Assembly (NCBI RefSeq): GCF_002803085.1
Contig: NZ_NNBJ01000001.1
Coordinates: 310,001-374,000 of the forward strand
Origin: Streptomyces sp. CB01201
Lineage (GTDB): Bacteria; Actinomycetota; Actinomycetes; Streptomycetales; Streptomycetaceae
DNA length: 64,000 nt
Direction of reading: 5' to 3'
Numbering within the stretch: position 1 is the stretch's first letter; the number at the start of each line of letters is the position of its first letter. A program made the translations under genes and the position numbers. Below, piece after piece: positions 1-8,687 of this stretch. Under the pieces are notes generated by a model, which had not been told where the DNA came from, ran no database searches, and saw only the letters and a list, made by a program, of their open reading frames with translations.

Positions 1-801
1 ACCGGTGCGGTAGACCTCGCCCTTGGCGGCCGGGTTGTCGGCGGGCTTGAGCGTCACCGTGGTGCCGTTGCGGATGATGCTGCCGGTCACCTTGCCGAAC
101 GAGCCGTTGAGCACCGGGTCGGCGCTGTCGGCGACGGCCCTCGGGTTGTCGGTGGCGATGTTGAGCGCGTCCACCGAGAAACCGAACGGGTCCGTGCTGT
201 CGACGGAGTTGTTGGACATCAGGTCGTTGATGACCTTCACCGCGTCCGCGCCGTCGTTGTTGCGGTCGGAGCCGGTGTGGTCGGAGATGAGGAAGAGGCC
301 GCCGCCGTTCTTCACGAACTGCATCACGGCGGTCTTCTCGGCCGCGCTGAGCAGCACGTTGGGCTCCGGCAGCACGAAGGTGTCGAAGTTCTTCAGGTCG
401 AGCGCGGAGGACGTGCCGTAGGTGATCGTGTTGCCCGAAGGCAGCGTCTTGAGGGCGTAGTCGCCGCTCTTCTGGAGCGCGACACCCCAGGAGGACAGGG
501 CGCCGGTCCAGTCCGTCTCGGCCGAGGGGGAGGGATTCTGGGCCAGCGGGTCCGGCTGGCTGGTGCTGATGATCCAGTCGGCGTTGCCGGCCGTCTCGGC
601 CTTGGAGTTGTCGAACAGCACCCGGTGCGGGGCCGCCGCGGCGGCGACAACCGGCGCGGACGCGGTGGGCGGGGTGGCTGCCTGGGCGGCGGCGCCACCG
701 GCGACGACCAGCGCACCGAGCGCGGTCAGCACGCCGGCGGCCTTGCGGCGCGGAAGAGCGGTCCGGCGGCGCGAGGGAGCGGAACTGCTGGCTCCGAGCA
801 T
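1..801 (-). CDS. Secreted protein with GATase/ThuA-like fold, N-terminal part (cut by window edge)
   Basis: Only the first 267 codons lie in the window. The start chosen is the ATG at 801, preceded by GGAGG at 8 nt; an in-frame ATG five codons upstream lacks a ribosome site. Residues 1-40 have an arginine-rich n-region, a hydrophobic core and an Ala-rich end, a typical Sec signal peptide. The mature part has Leu-Phe-Asp-Asn near the front, then a block reading FVLPEPN, LSAAEKTAVMQFVKNGGGLFLISDHTGSDRNN, which resembles the beta-strand and Gly-rich turn of glutamine-amidotransferase-like (ThuA/DUF4350) domains that are often non-catalytic. I infer an extracellular protein of unknown substrate. 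The divergent neighbour is an alpha/beta hydrolase. The family assignment is tentative. Confidence 0.6.
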   Translation of the reverse strand, partial: MLGASSSAPSRRRTALPRRKAAGVLTALGALVVAGGAAAQAATPPTASAPVVAAAAAPHRVLFDNSKAETAGNADWIISTSQPDPLAQNPSPSAETDWTGALSSWGVALQKSGDYALKTLPSGNTITYGTSSALDLKNFDTFVLPEPNVLLSAAEKTAVMQFVKNGGGLFLISDHTGSDRNNDGADAVKVINDLMSNNSVDSTDPFGFSVDALNIATDNPRAVADSADPVLNGSFGKVTGSIIRNGTTVTLKPADNPAAKGEVYRTG

Positions 802-1066
802 CCTGCGTACCTCCATGAGGGGTGGGGGCAAGGTGGTGGGGACACCAAGTCTGCGCGCGTAGAACGTCGTTGTACGGACTCCGGGGCAGCGCGCGGTTGA
901 ACCGTACATGGCGGAAAGGGTGCGGCGGCAGGTCTTAGCCGTGGCGAAATCTGTCGGTAATCGTGGACGCGCCGCAGGTTCTACGCTCGTTGGCGTGACC
1001 CGGGCCGGGGACCGGACGGGAGCGCGCACGGGGCCGTGGTGCGGGCGGGATCGGGGAGGTTCGTCG

Positions 1067-2086
1067 ATGGCTGCTGGCGCCAGTCCGCGTCCGGTGGGCG
1101 AGCAGGACGTGCGGCTGCGCCACCGGGTGGTGCACGGCTACCGCCGGGCGTACCGCACGGCGGGCCAGGGGCCGCCCGTCGTGCTGATCCACGGAATCGG
1201 CGACTCGTCGGCCACCTGGACCGAGGTCATCCCCGGCCTCGCCCGCCGCTACACCGTCCTCGCTCCCGATCTGCTCGGCCACGGCGCCTCCGACAGGCCG
1301 CGCGCCGACTACTCGGTGGCCGCCTACGCCAACGGCCTGCGCGATCTGCTCGGCGTACTCGGCGTCGAGCGCGCCACCCTCGTCGGCCACTCGCTCGGCG
1401 GCGGCGTGGCCATGCAATTCGCCTACCAATACCCCGAGTCGACCGAACGGCTCGTCCTGGTCGGTGCCGGGGGAGTGGGCCGCGAGGTCAACCCGGTGCT
1501 GCGCGCCGCCACGCTCCCCGGCGCCGAACCGGTCCTCGCGCTCCTCGCCCGGCCCGCGATGCGCCGGCCCGCCCGGCTCGTCATCGAACTGATGCGGTTG
1601 CTCGGCACCGACCTCGGCCTGGACGCCCCGGACCTGCTCGGCCTGGTGGACGCGCTGCCCGACGCGAGGTCCCGCAGCGTCTTCGTGCGCACCCTGCGGT
1701 CGGTCGTCGACCCGCACGGCCAGGTCGTCACCATGCTCGACCGCTGCTATCTGACCGCGGGCATGCCCACCCTGCTGATCTGGGGCTCGCGCGACAGTGT
1801 CGTCCCACCGAGCCACGGCCGGCGCGCCCACGCCGCCATGCCCGGCAGCCGTCTCGAAGTCTTCGAAGGCGCCGGGCACTTCCCCTTCCACACGGACCCG
1901 GCCCGTTTCCTCGCCCTCGTCGAGGACTTCATCGCGACCACCCCGCCCGCCGACTGGAGTGCCGAACACTGGCACGGCCTGTTGCGCGCGGGCCGCGACG
2001 GCACAGCGGTTGCGGAGCCCGACCCCACTCAAGAAGCCATCGCGGCAAGGGAGTTGAGGCGGGAGAGCGAACGCAGCGCGACCTGA
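1067..2086 (+). CDS. Alpha/beta-fold hydrolase
   Basis: A 339-residue cytosolic alpha/beta hydrolase. The start is the ATG at 1067, 6 nt after GGGGAGGT; the reading frame stays open upstream but without a ribosome site. Features in order: the oxyanion-side HGIGDSSATW after strand 3, the DLLGHGASDRP loop, the nucleophile elbow GHSLGGG, a cap region around residues 140-220, the acid-side segment LLIWGSRDSVVP, and the catalytic histidine in GAGHFPFHTDP. This order matches haloalkane-dehalogenase/meta-cleavage-hydrolase relatives, so an ester or C-C hydrolase is likely, but the substrate cannot be read from sequence. The C-terminal 40 residues are charged and probably disordered. The gene converges on the penicillin-binding protein gene with a gap of under 50 bp. 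Confidence 0.85.
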   Translation: MAAGASPRPVGEQDVRLRHRVVHGYRRAYRTAGQGPPVVLIHGIGDSSATWTEVIPGLARRYTVLAPDLLGHGASDRPRADYSVAAYANGLRDLLGVLGVERATLVGHSLGGGVAMQFAYQYPESTERLVLVGAGGVGREVNPVLRAATLPGAEPVLALLARPAMRRPARLVIELMRLLGTDLGLDAPDLLGLVDALPDARSRSVFVRTLRSVVDPHGQVVTMLDRCYLTAGMPTLLIWGSRDSVVPPSHGRRAHAAMPGSRLEVFEGAGHFPFHTDPARFLALVEDFIATTPPADWSAEHWHGLLRAGRDGTAVAEPDPTQEAIAARELRRESERSAT

Positions 2087-2132
2087 CGCCGGTCCGCCGA
2101 TCAGCCCCGAGCCGTGCGGACAGGCCCTGGCG

Positions 2133-3611
2133 TCACTTCTTCATGACCGCCTCCATCACCGACTTGGCGATCGGCGCACCCAGCTTGCCGCCGGCGATCT
2201 CCGAGCGCTGGATGTCCATGTCGGAGGGGTCGACGAAAACGGCCACCGCCACCGGTGAGGTGCCGTCGCTCTGCTTGGCGTACGACACGAACCAGGCGTA
2301 GGGGCGCTGCTCGCGCACATCGGCGCCGTGCTGGGCGGTGCCGGTCTTGCCGCCGACGGTGACGCCGTCCATCCGCACCTTCTTCGCGGTGCCGTCGCTC
2401 GCGGTGAACTCCATCATCTCCTGCACCTTCTTCGCGGTGCCCTCGGAGACGGCCTGGTTGAGGACTTCGGGCTTGGCCTTCTCCAGCGAGGAGAGGTCCG
2501 GGCCGCGCAGTTCGTCGACCATGTACGGCTTCATGACCTTGCCGTCGTTGGCGATGCCGGCGGTCACCATCGCCATCTGGAGCGGGGTGCTGGTCAGGCT
2601 GCCCTGGCCCATGCCGGTCAGCGCCGTCTGCGGCTTGTCCAGCTTGTCGGGGTAGCCGCTCTTGGCCGTACGCACGGGGACGAACTGCTCCTGGTTGAAC
2701 CCGAACTTCTCGGCCGTCTCGCGCATCTTGTCCTTGCCGGTCTTCAGCGCGGTCTGGAGGAACACGTTGTTGCAGGACCACTGCATGCCGGTCTTCAGGG
2801 ACACCTTGTCGCACAGCGCGTTGTCGACGTCGTTGCCGACCTGGGTGGTACTCAGCGGCAGCGTGTACGGCGCGGGCGCGTCCGGCATGGCGGCGTTGAT
2901 GTCGGTGACCACGCCGTGCTCAAGCGCGGCGGCCGCGGTGAGGATCTTGAAGGTCGAGCCGGGCGGATACACCTCGCGGATCGCCCGGTTGTTCAGCGGC
3001 TTGCTCTTGTCGGCGTCGAGCTTCTGGAACTCCTCGCCCTCCTTCTTGGAGATCCCGGAGAAGACCGAGGGGTCGTAGGAGGGGGTGCTCGCCATCGCGA
3101 GGATCTTCCCGGAGCGCGGATCGAGGGCGACCACCGCACCCTTGGCCTTGAGTTTCGTCAGACCCTCGTACGCGGCCTTCTGCGCGGCCGGGTCGATGGT
3201 GGTGATCACATCGCCGCCGCGCGGGGTCTCCCCGGTGAACAGGGACTTGGTCCGGTCGAAGAACAGCCGGTCGTCCTTCCCGTTCATCACCTTCGCGTGC
3301 ACGCCCTCCAGGAAGGTGGCCCCCTGCGCCTGGGAGAGGTAGCCGGTGACGGGCGCGTACATCGGGCCGTCCTTGTAGGTGCGCTTGTACTTGAAGTCGG
3401 AGCCCGGCGTCGCCACCGACCCCGTGATCGGCTGCCCGCCCACCACGATGTCACCGCGCGGCTGGGCGAACGCGTCGATCTGCACCCGCCGGTTGTGCTC
3501 GTTGTTGGCCAGGGTGTCGCCCTTCACGAACTGGACCCATGTCGCCCGGATCAGCAGGGCGAACACCATGACCCCGCAGAAGGCGGCTATGTGCCGCAGC
3601 GGCTTGTTCAT
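2133..3611 (-). CDS. Class B penicillin-binding protein (FtsI/PbpA-type peptidoglycan transpeptidase)
   Basis: A 492-residue membrane-anchored transpeptidase that should cross-link peptidoglycan outside the cell. The start MNKPLRHI follows GGGAG by 5 nt; an ATG 11 codons upstream is possible but has no clear site. Residues 7-27 form one transmembrane helix. A dimerisation/pedestal region follows, then the penicillin-binding domain with SxxK at S219-K222 (GSTFK), SxN in WSCNN near 276 and KTG in GGKTGTAQ near 428, so all three active-site motifs are intact. The length and N-terminus resemble the Streptomyces PbpA group, normally beside a SEDS polymerase gene (rodA/ftsW). No such partner lies next to this copy, so it is probably an extra paralogue with a specialised role. 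Confidence 0.92.
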   Translation of the reverse strand: MNKPLRHIAAFCGVMVFALLIRATWVQFVKGDTLANNEHNRRVQIDAFAQPRGDIVVGGQPITGSVATPGSDFKYKRTYKDGPMYAPVTGYLSQAQGATFLEGVHAKVMNGKDDRLFFDRTKSLFTGETPRGGDVITTIDPAAQKAAYEGLTKLKAKGAVVALDPRSGKILAMASTPSYDPSVFSGISKKEGEEFQKLDADKSKPLNNRAIREVYPPGSTFKILTAAAALEHGVVTDINAAMPDAPAPYTLPLSTTQVGNDVDNALCDKVSLKTGMQWSCNNVFLQTALKTGKDKMRETAEKFGFNQEQFVPVRTAKSGYPDKLDKPQTALTGMGQGSLTSTPLQMAMVTAGIANDGKVMKPYMVDELRGPDLSSLEKAKPEVLNQAVSEGTAKKVQEMMEFTASDGTAKKVRMDGVTVGGKTGTAQHGADVREQRPYAWFVSYAKQSDGTSPVAVAVFVDPSDMDIQRSEIAGGKLGAPIAKSVMEAVMKK

Positions 3612-3960
3612 CACGCTCCCAGAGACGTACCGAATGGGGTTCAACCGGACATGTAGTGATCAGCAGAACAGGTCCGGCACCCGGATGTCCAAGAGCGCTC
3701 AGCCATCCCCTGTCATAGGGATTCGACTATCAGTGCAGGTCATGGCGGCATGAGCGGCCGTCGCGCGTCCCGCGCGGCGATATGGCTGTTACGGAAGGGT
3801 CATAAATCGGTCATGTGTCCAGTGCCACCGGCCGGGCCCCGGGTGCCTTCGGGCCGGGCAATGCCCGACCTCACGTCGTGTGCAATTCACCGGGAGCACA
3901 TATGGCGATCCCATACTCACAGCGCGGAAGCCCATGCGGAAACCACAGAGGGATTCGACT
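3612..3960. other. Divergent intergenic region, pbp / olsB
   Basis: A 349-bp gap between divergently transcribed genes that must hold both promoters. An 11-mer, GGGATTCGACT, occurs twice: once mid-gap near 3718 and once directly before the olsB start, where it carries the ribosome site. No convincing gene is seen here. Confidence 0.4.
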
Positions 3961-4773
3961 GTGCCCCACGTCGCGGAGAACGCCACATCCATGCTCTCGA
4001 TATCCACCGCACCCGCCGCCACCGGTTCCTACACCACCTCCATCGCGGACACCGAAGAACAGATCCGGGCCGCACAGCGGCTGCGGTACCGCGTCTTCGG
4101 CGAAGAGATGGGAGCGGCCCTCGCCACCCCGCTGCCCGGCCACGACATCGACGCCTTCGACGCGCTGGCCGACCACCTGATCGTGACCGACACCACGACC
4201 GGCGAGGTGGTCGGCACCTACCGGCTGCTGCCGCCCGGCCGGACCCAACGCTCCTACGCCGAGGCCGAGTTCGACCTGGCCTCGCTCGCCGGGCTGCGCC
4301 CCGCGATGATCGAGGCCGGGCGTTCCTGTGTGCACCCGGACCACCGCTCGGGCGCCGTCATCAACCTCATGTGGTCCGCGCTCGCCCGCTATGTGCTGCT
4401 GTCCGGGCACCGCTATCTGGCGGGCTGCGCCTCCGTACCGCTCGCCGACGGCGGCGCGGCCGCCTCCAGCGCCTGGCTACTCGGCAACGCCAGGCACTCC
4501 TCGCCCCCCGAACTGCGGGTCCACCCCCACCGCCCGTGGCTGCCGACGGCCCCGGCGCCGGGCCGCCCCGGCTACGCCGACCTGCCACCGCTGCTGCGCG
4601 GCTACTTCCGGCTCGGCGCTTGGATGTGTGGGGCGCCCACATACGACCCCGAGTTCAATGTGGCCGACTTCTTCGTGCTGCTCGACATGGACCGGCTCGG
4701 CGAGCGCTACCGCCGCTACTTCCTCGGAGACGCTTCCCGGCCCGGAGACGCCCGGCCCGGAGACGCCCGATGA
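3961..4773 (+). CDS. olsB: OlsB-like ornithine-acyl-ACP N-acyltransferase (GNAT fold)
   Basis: A 270-residue protein of the hemolysin/OlsB branch of the GNAT superfamily. OlsB transfers a 3-hydroxyacyl group to the alpha-amine of ornithine, making lyso-ornithine lipid. The start is GTG 3961, 7 nt after GAGGGA; upstream ATGs lack a ribosome site. Family marks are the RYRVFGEEM segment near residue 45, the DAFDALADHLIVTD strand, the VVGTYRLLPP core, and IEAGRSCVHPDHR, the acyl-binding turn typical of these enzymes. The C-terminus holds a short repeated PGDAR tail. The gene overlaps the next one by ATGA, and that partner is an OlsA-like O-acyltransferase. The pairing is what makes the ornithine-lipid assignment strong; alone, this gene could only be called a GNAT acyltransferase. 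Confidence 0.8.
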   Translation: MPHVAENATSMLSISTAPAATGSYTTSIADTEEQIRAAQRLRYRVFGEEMGAALATPLPGHDIDAFDALADHLIVTDTTTGEVVGTYRLLPPGRTQRSYAEAEFDLASLAGLRPAMIEAGRSCVHPDHRSGAVINLMWSALARYVLLSGHRYLAGCASVPLADGGAAASSAWLLGNARHSSPPELRVHPHRPWLPTAPAPGRPGYADLPPLLRGYFRLGAWMCGAPTYDPEFNVADFFVLLDMDRLGERYRRYFLGDASRPGDARPGDAR

Positions 4774-5567
4774 GCCCCTGGTCGGTGGCGGCGCCCTGCA
4801 CCCCGGACTGTCTGGACGACAGCACACCCCGGGTGCCGCTCACCGAGACGGCACGCCGGTACGCGGCCCTCACCCACACCCTGATCCGATCCGTGGCGAC
4901 GGGCGAGCGGCTCGCCGACCCGCGTGTGCTGCGCGGCCAGGCCCGGGCCGTCCTCCACGCCCTGGGGGTGCGCCTGGAGACCGGGCCGCCGGTGCCGGGG
5001 ATCACACCCGGCGCGCTGGTCGTCGCCAACCACATCTCCTGGCTCGACGCCGTGGCGCTGCTCGCCGTCGAGCCGGTCACCGTCCTCGCCAAGCGCGAGG
5101 TCGGCCAGTGGCCGGTGGTCGGCACGCTCGCCCGCCGCATCGGAACCCGCTTCATCGACCGCGGCGCCGTACGTGAACTCCCTGACGCCGTAGCCGAGTT
5201 GACCGATCTGCTGCGCTCGGGCCGGTCCGTCCTCGTGTTCCCGCAGGCCACCACCTGGTGCACCGTCGCGGGCGGCCGGTTCCACCGGGCCGCGTTCCAG
5301 GCCGCAGTCGACGCGGGCGCCCCGGTGCGGCCGATGACTGTCGACTACCTCCAGGGCGGCGTCCCCACCACGGTCGCGGCCTTCCTCGGCAGCGACGACT
5401 TCACGACGTCGTTGCGCAGGGTGGCCCAGGCCCGTGCCCTGAGTGTGCGGGTCACCGCACATCCGGAGCTGCGCGGCACCGACCGCCGCACCCTGGCCGC
5501 CGCGGCCGCCGCCGCCGTGTGCGGCCCCCGTCCGCCCGCCCACACCGCCACGCGCGTAGCCGCCTGA
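4770..5567 (+). CDS. olsA: OlsA-like lyso-ornithine lipid O-acyltransferase (PlsC family)
   Basis: A 265-residue 1-acylglycerol-3-phosphate acyltransferase-type enzyme, expected to acylate the hydroxyl of lyso-ornithine lipid at the membrane. The start ATG overlaps the olsB stop as ATGA, so the two are translationally coupled. PlsC motifs are visible: the catalytic HX4D in NHISWLD near residue 93, the GTRFIDRG block near 130, and the substrate-side FPQATTW (in place of the common FPEGTRS) near 157. Two N-terminal cysteines (PCTPDC) are unusual. Ornithine lipids are phosphorus-free and typically accumulate when phosphate is scarce; no clear PHO box was found upstream of olsB, so regulation is unresolved. 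Confidence 0.82.
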   Translation: MSPWSVAAPCTPDCLDDSTPRVPLTETARRYAALTHTLIRSVATGERLADPRVLRGQARAVLHALGVRLETGPPVPGITPGALVVANHISWLDAVALLAVEPVTVLAKREVGQWPVVGTLARRIGTRFIDRGAVRELPDAVAELTDLLRSGRSVLVFPQATTWCTVAGGRFHRAAFQAAVDAGAPVRPMTVDYLQGGVPTTVAAFLGSDDFTTSLRRVAQARALSVRVTAHPELRGTDRRTLAAAAAAAVCGPRPPAHTATRVAA

Positions 5568-5598
5568 ACGGGCCGTCCGCCCTCTAAGCTGGGCAGCC

Positions 5599-6306
5599 AT
5601 GTTCACACCCGAGGGTCCCAGCTTCCGTGAGCTCGCCGTCCAGGCGCTGTCGTCCGTCGAGCACGGCTACGACCTCCTGGCCCCGAAGTTCGACCACACC
5701 CCGTTCCGCACCCCGGAGTCGATCCTCGACGCCACCGCCGACGTGCTCGCCGGACTCGGCCCGTTCGGCCGGGGTCTCGACCTGTGCTGCGGCACCGGCG
5801 CCGGCCTCGATGTGCTGGGCCGGGTGTGCCGGGAGCGGATCACGGGCGTCGACATCAGCGCCGGGATGCTGGAGGTCGCGGCCTTGGCGCACCCGGGGGC
5901 GGACCTGCTGCGCGGCGACGTGCGGGAGCTGCCGCTCGGCGCGGACTACGACCTGGCCGTCAGTTTCGGAGCGTTCGGCCACTTCCTGCCCCGGGAGCGG
6001 CCGAACCTCTACGCCCAGGTGTACGCCGTGCTGCGCCCCGGCGGCCGGTTCGCGTTCCCGGTGGCCGCCCCGGCCCGGCCGGGCAGCCCGGGCCATCTCG
6101 CTCTGCTCGGCTTCGACGCGGCCATGCGGATCCGCAACGCGCTGTGGCGTCCCCCGTTCGTCATGTACTACCGCGGCTTCGGCCTCGCGGACCTGCGCCG
6201 GGAGCTGGCGACGGCCGGATTCGCGGTCGAGCTGTACGCCCTGGAGGCGCTGGGGCGGCGCCCCGACGGCAGCCCGCGGGCCCGACTGGTCGTGGCCACG
6301 AAGTAG
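5599..6306 (+). CDS. Class I SAM-dependent methyltransferase
   Basis: A 235-residue Rossmann-fold methyltransferase. Motif I is LDLCCGTGAGLDV near residue 58, followed by GVDISAGMLEVA for ribose binding and RGDVRELPLG for the adenine site. The post-motif segment FGHFLPRERPNLYAQVYAVLRPGGRF matches the Methyltransf_11/25 group. The C-terminal third (MYYRGFGLADLRREL) is the variable substrate-recognition part. The gene starts 31 bp after olsA on the same strand and may be read through from that operon, raising the guess that it modifies a lipid head group, but nothing in the sequence proves this. No export signal or membrane segment is seen. Confidence 0.85.
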   Translation: MFTPEGPSFRELAVQALSSVEHGYDLLAPKFDHTPFRTPESILDATADVLAGLGPFGRGLDLCCGTGAGLDVLGRVCRERITGVDISAGMLEVAALAHPGADLLRGDVRELPLGADYDLAVSFGAFGHFLPRERPNLYAQVYAVLRPGGRFAFPVAAPARPGSPGHLALLGFDAAMRIRNALWRPPFVMYYRGFGLADLRRELATAGFAVELYALEALGRRPDGSPRARLVVATK

Positions 6307-6321
6307 GCACGGCAAACCCCT

Positions 6322-8445
6322 TCAGCCACAGGTGAGTTGCGGCGTGGCCCAGTCCGCGTGGTCGTAGTCGACGCCGTCACCGGCGTCCGTCACGACGAGC
6401 CGCAGCTCGTTCGCGCCGCTCACGTCGGCACTGATCGCCTTCGCCGCGTCCGCTCCGGTGACCTTGCCGCTGTCGGCGGCGAGCACCCCGTCCCGGTACA
6501 CCTGGAAGACGACCGAGCCCTTCGCGCCCACCTCGTCGTCCACGCCCACGCTCGACCGGAACGCGCTGCAGGTCCCCCCGAGGTAGTACGTCACCGTGGA
6601 CGCCGCGTGCGTGCCGAGGCCCTTGGCGTAGACGGTGCCGCCCACGGTCAGGGGCTTGCCGTCGCCCGCGGCCTGTTCGCCGTTGCTGCGGTCGCGCTCG
6701 ACCGGGCCCCAGCCGCCGGCCGCCGAACTCCACGCCAGGTCGCTCAGGGCGTGGGTACCGGCGGACGGGCCCTGGCCGCAGGCCAGTTGGGGGCCCGCCC
6801 AGTCGGCGTGGTCGTAGGTGATGCCGTCCCCGCCGTCGGTCACGACCAGGCGCAGCGTGCCGCCGCCCCGCAGGTCCGCCGCGAGGTGCGCGGGCGGATC
6901 GCTCGCGGTGCGCAGCCCGCTGTCGGCGACGAGCGTCTGATCCCGGTAGATCCGGAACACCACCGAACCGCCCGCCGTCGACTCGTCGTCCACGCCCACG
7001 TCGACCGTGAGCGAACGACAGCCGCCGCCCAGGTAGTACGTGATGTCCGAGGCGGCATGGGTGCCCAGGCCCTTGGCGTACGTGGTCCCGTTGATGGTGA
7101 GCGTCCGGCCGTCGCCCGCGGCCTGTTCGCCGTTGCTGCGGTCGCGCTCGACCGGGCCCCAGCCGTTCACGGCCGACGTCCAGGGCAGGTCGCCGAGCTG
7201 GTTCAGGCCGGTCGGCGGCGGCACGGGGGAGCCGGGTGTCACCCGGTACATCACGGTGCCGTGGGCCGGAACCGACGCGCTGATGGGGCCCGTGGTGCTG
7301 CTGGTCTGCTTGGACCACAGGTCTTTGAGCGCATACGAGGACGCGCCGCCGATCCCGAGGGCGTCGACGCTCGTCGAGACGGTCCGGGCGGAGGTGTTCT
7401 CATTGGTGAGCGTGACCGAACGGCCGCCGTCCGCAAGGGGTTTGGACATCACCACCAGACCGCCGGAGCTGGACACCACCGTGCCCTGCTTGCCGAGCGG
7501 GTCCTGGTCGACGGCAATGACGTCGGTGTTCTTGAGGATCGCGAGCGTCGCCGCGCTCGGGTTGCGCAGATCGCTGCCGATGAGCAGCGGCGCCGCCATC
7601 TGCGACCACAGGCTGAAGTGGGTGCGGTACTCGGTGTCCGTCATGCCGCCGTTGCCGACCTCCAGCATGTCCGGGTCGTTCCAGCCGCCGGGTCCGGCGT
7701 AGGGGGCGAGCGACTGGTTCTGGTGCGCGATGTCGATCATGCTCGACCAGGAGTCGCTGATGTCGCCCGTGGTGCGCCAGGAGTTCCCGGTGCCCGAGGC
7801 CCAGTTCCAGGGCTGGTTGGAGCCCCATTCGCAGATGCTGTAGAGGATGGGCCGCCCCGTCGCCTTGAGCGCGTCGCCCATCGCCTTGTACCGCTGCTTC
7901 GCGTCGGCGCCGGTGTTGTTGCAGTTGTCGTACTTGAGGTAGTCCACGCCCCAGGAAGCCCACAGATTCGCGTCCTGCTGCTCGTGACCGAGGCCGCCGG
8001 GGAAGCCCTGGGTGTCGCAGGTCTTGGTGCCCGCGCTGGAGTAGAGCCCGAACTTGAGGCCCTTGGCGTGCACATAGTCCGCGACGGCCTTGATGCCGTG
8101 CGGGAAGCGCACCGGGTCGGGGACGAGGTTGCCGTTGGCGTCCCGGTTCGGCAGCGCCCAGCAGTCGTCGATGTTGACGTAGGTGTAGCCGGCGTCCTTG
8201 AGGCCCTGCGCGACGAACGCATCCGCGACGCCCTCGACCATCGACTCGTTGAACTCGCCCCGGCAGTGCGTGGAGTTCCAGTTGTTGAACCCCATCTGCG
8301 GGGTGCGCGCGAGACCGTTGTCCACGGCCGCGGCCGGCGGCGCGGCCGCCACCTGCACGGCGACCGTCACACCGCCCGCGAGGAGGGCGAGGGCACCCAG
8401 TGAAGCGGTGAGGCGCTGTCTGAAGATGTTCAGTTCGGCAGTCAA
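6322..8445 (-). CDS. Secreted GH27 alpha-galactosidase with two NPCBM domains
   Basis: A 707-residue exported glycosidase that removes terminal alpha-galactose from plant or fungal oligosaccharides. No ATG fits the signal peptide; I choose the TTG at 8445, 6 nt after GGAG. A hydrophobic stretch ending AAAPPAAAVD forms the signal. The GH27 barrel begins RTPQMGFNNWNSTHC and includes NIDDCW, YSSAGTKTC, the nucleophile in DYLKYDNCN and the acid/base in GGWNDPDMLEVG. A beta-sandwich with the MYRVTP ending follows, then two tandem NPCBM domains of about 140 residues each, which usually bind the carbohydrate. A 58-bp stretch is identical in both NPCBM copies. It lies downstream of the SH3 gene but behind a terminator, so it is probably transcribed alone. 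Confidence 0.93.
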   Translation of the reverse strand: MTAELNIFRQRLTASLGALALLAGGVTVAVQVAAAPPAAAVDNGLARTPQMGFNNWNSTHCRGEFNESMVEGVADAFVAQGLKDAGYTYVNIDDCWALPNRDANGNLVPDPVRFPHGIKAVADYVHAKGLKFGLYSSAGTKTCDTQGFPGGLGHEQQDANLWASWGVDYLKYDNCNNTGADAKQRYKAMGDALKATGRPILYSICEWGSNQPWNWASGTGNSWRTTGDISDSWSSMIDIAHQNQSLAPYAGPGGWNDPDMLEVGNGGMTDTEYRTHFSLWSQMAAPLLIGSDLRNPSAATLAILKNTDVIAVDQDPLGKQGTVVSSSGGLVVMSKPLADGGRSVTLTNENTSARTVSTSVDALGIGGASSYALKDLWSKQTSSTTGPISASVPAHGTVMYRVTPGSPVPPPTGLNQLGDLPWTSAVNGWGPVERDRSNGEQAAGDGRTLTINGTTYAKGLGTHAASDITYYLGGGCRSLTVDVGVDDESTAGGSVVFRIYRDQTLVADSGLRTASDPPAHLAADLRGGGTLRLVVTDGGDGITYDHADWAGPQLACGQGPSAGTHALSDLAWSSAAGGWGPVERDRSNGEQAAGDGKPLTVGGTVYAKGLGTHAASTVTYYLGGTCSAFRSSVGVDDEVGAKGSVVFQVYRDGVLAADSGKVTGADAAKAISADVSGANELRLVVTDAGDGVDYDHADWATPQLTCG
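6658..6715. repeat. 58-bp direct repeat, copy 1 (in NPCBM domain 2)
   Basis: These 58 bases are identical to 7108-7165. They encode the segment with WGPVERDRSNGEQAAGDG in both NPCBM domains of the alpha-galactosidase. The offset is 450 bp, exactly 150 codons. Confidence 0.9.
7108..7165. repeat. 58-bp direct repeat, copy 2 (in NPCBM domain 1)
   Basis: Identical partner of 6658-6715. Identity at every wobble base, beyond what protein conservation needs, suggests recent duplication or gene conversion. Confidence 0.9.
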
Positions 8446-8577
8446 GTGCGGCTCCGTTGAAGGTGATTGGCGCACAAACGAACGGTGTCGAACGAAAGCA
8501 ACCACATCACAGCGCCCGGGCAAGTGCATGTCAAGAGAAGCGGCCGGTGCGTCGCCACCGCCCGTCCGGACATGCGA

Positions 8578-8607
8578 GAGCCCCCACCGCACCGGCGGTG
8601 GGGGCTC
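8578..8607 (-). terminator. Hairpin terminator after the SH3 gene
   Basis: A perfect 13-bp stem, GAGCCCCCACCGC pairing with GCGGTGGGGGCTC, closed by ACCG. It lies about 80 bp beyond the SH3 stop and before the alpha-galactosidase start. There is no U-run, as is common in Streptomyces. Confidence 0.75.
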
Positions 8608-8614
8608 CGTCGCG

Positions 8615-8650
8615 ACGGACACGGACACGGACACGGACACGGACACGGAC
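8615..8650. repeat. Six tandem copies of ACGGAC
   Basis: A hexanucleotide microsatellite of six exact units in the non-coding gap between the SH3 stop and its hairpin. It may vary in copy number between strains. Confidence 0.95.
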
Positions 8651-8687
8651 GGCGGACGCCGTGCGCCGGGGGATTGGCAGTCGGGGA

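Noticed and set aside
23..900. Plus-strand frames at the left edge
   Set aside because: They oppose the secreted protein on the minus strand, which has a signal peptide and a good ribosome site.
2045..2056. 12-mer GCAAGGGAGTTG, also at 34565 and 37602
   Set aside because: Three copies in different contexts (two inside coding sequence, on either sense). No inverted partner or common position, so probably chance.
2328..3656. Long plus-strand open frame opposite the penicillin-binding protein gene
   Set aside because: Its product is a His/Arg/Gly-rich mixture without motifs, mirroring the real gene. High GC makes antisense frames stay open.
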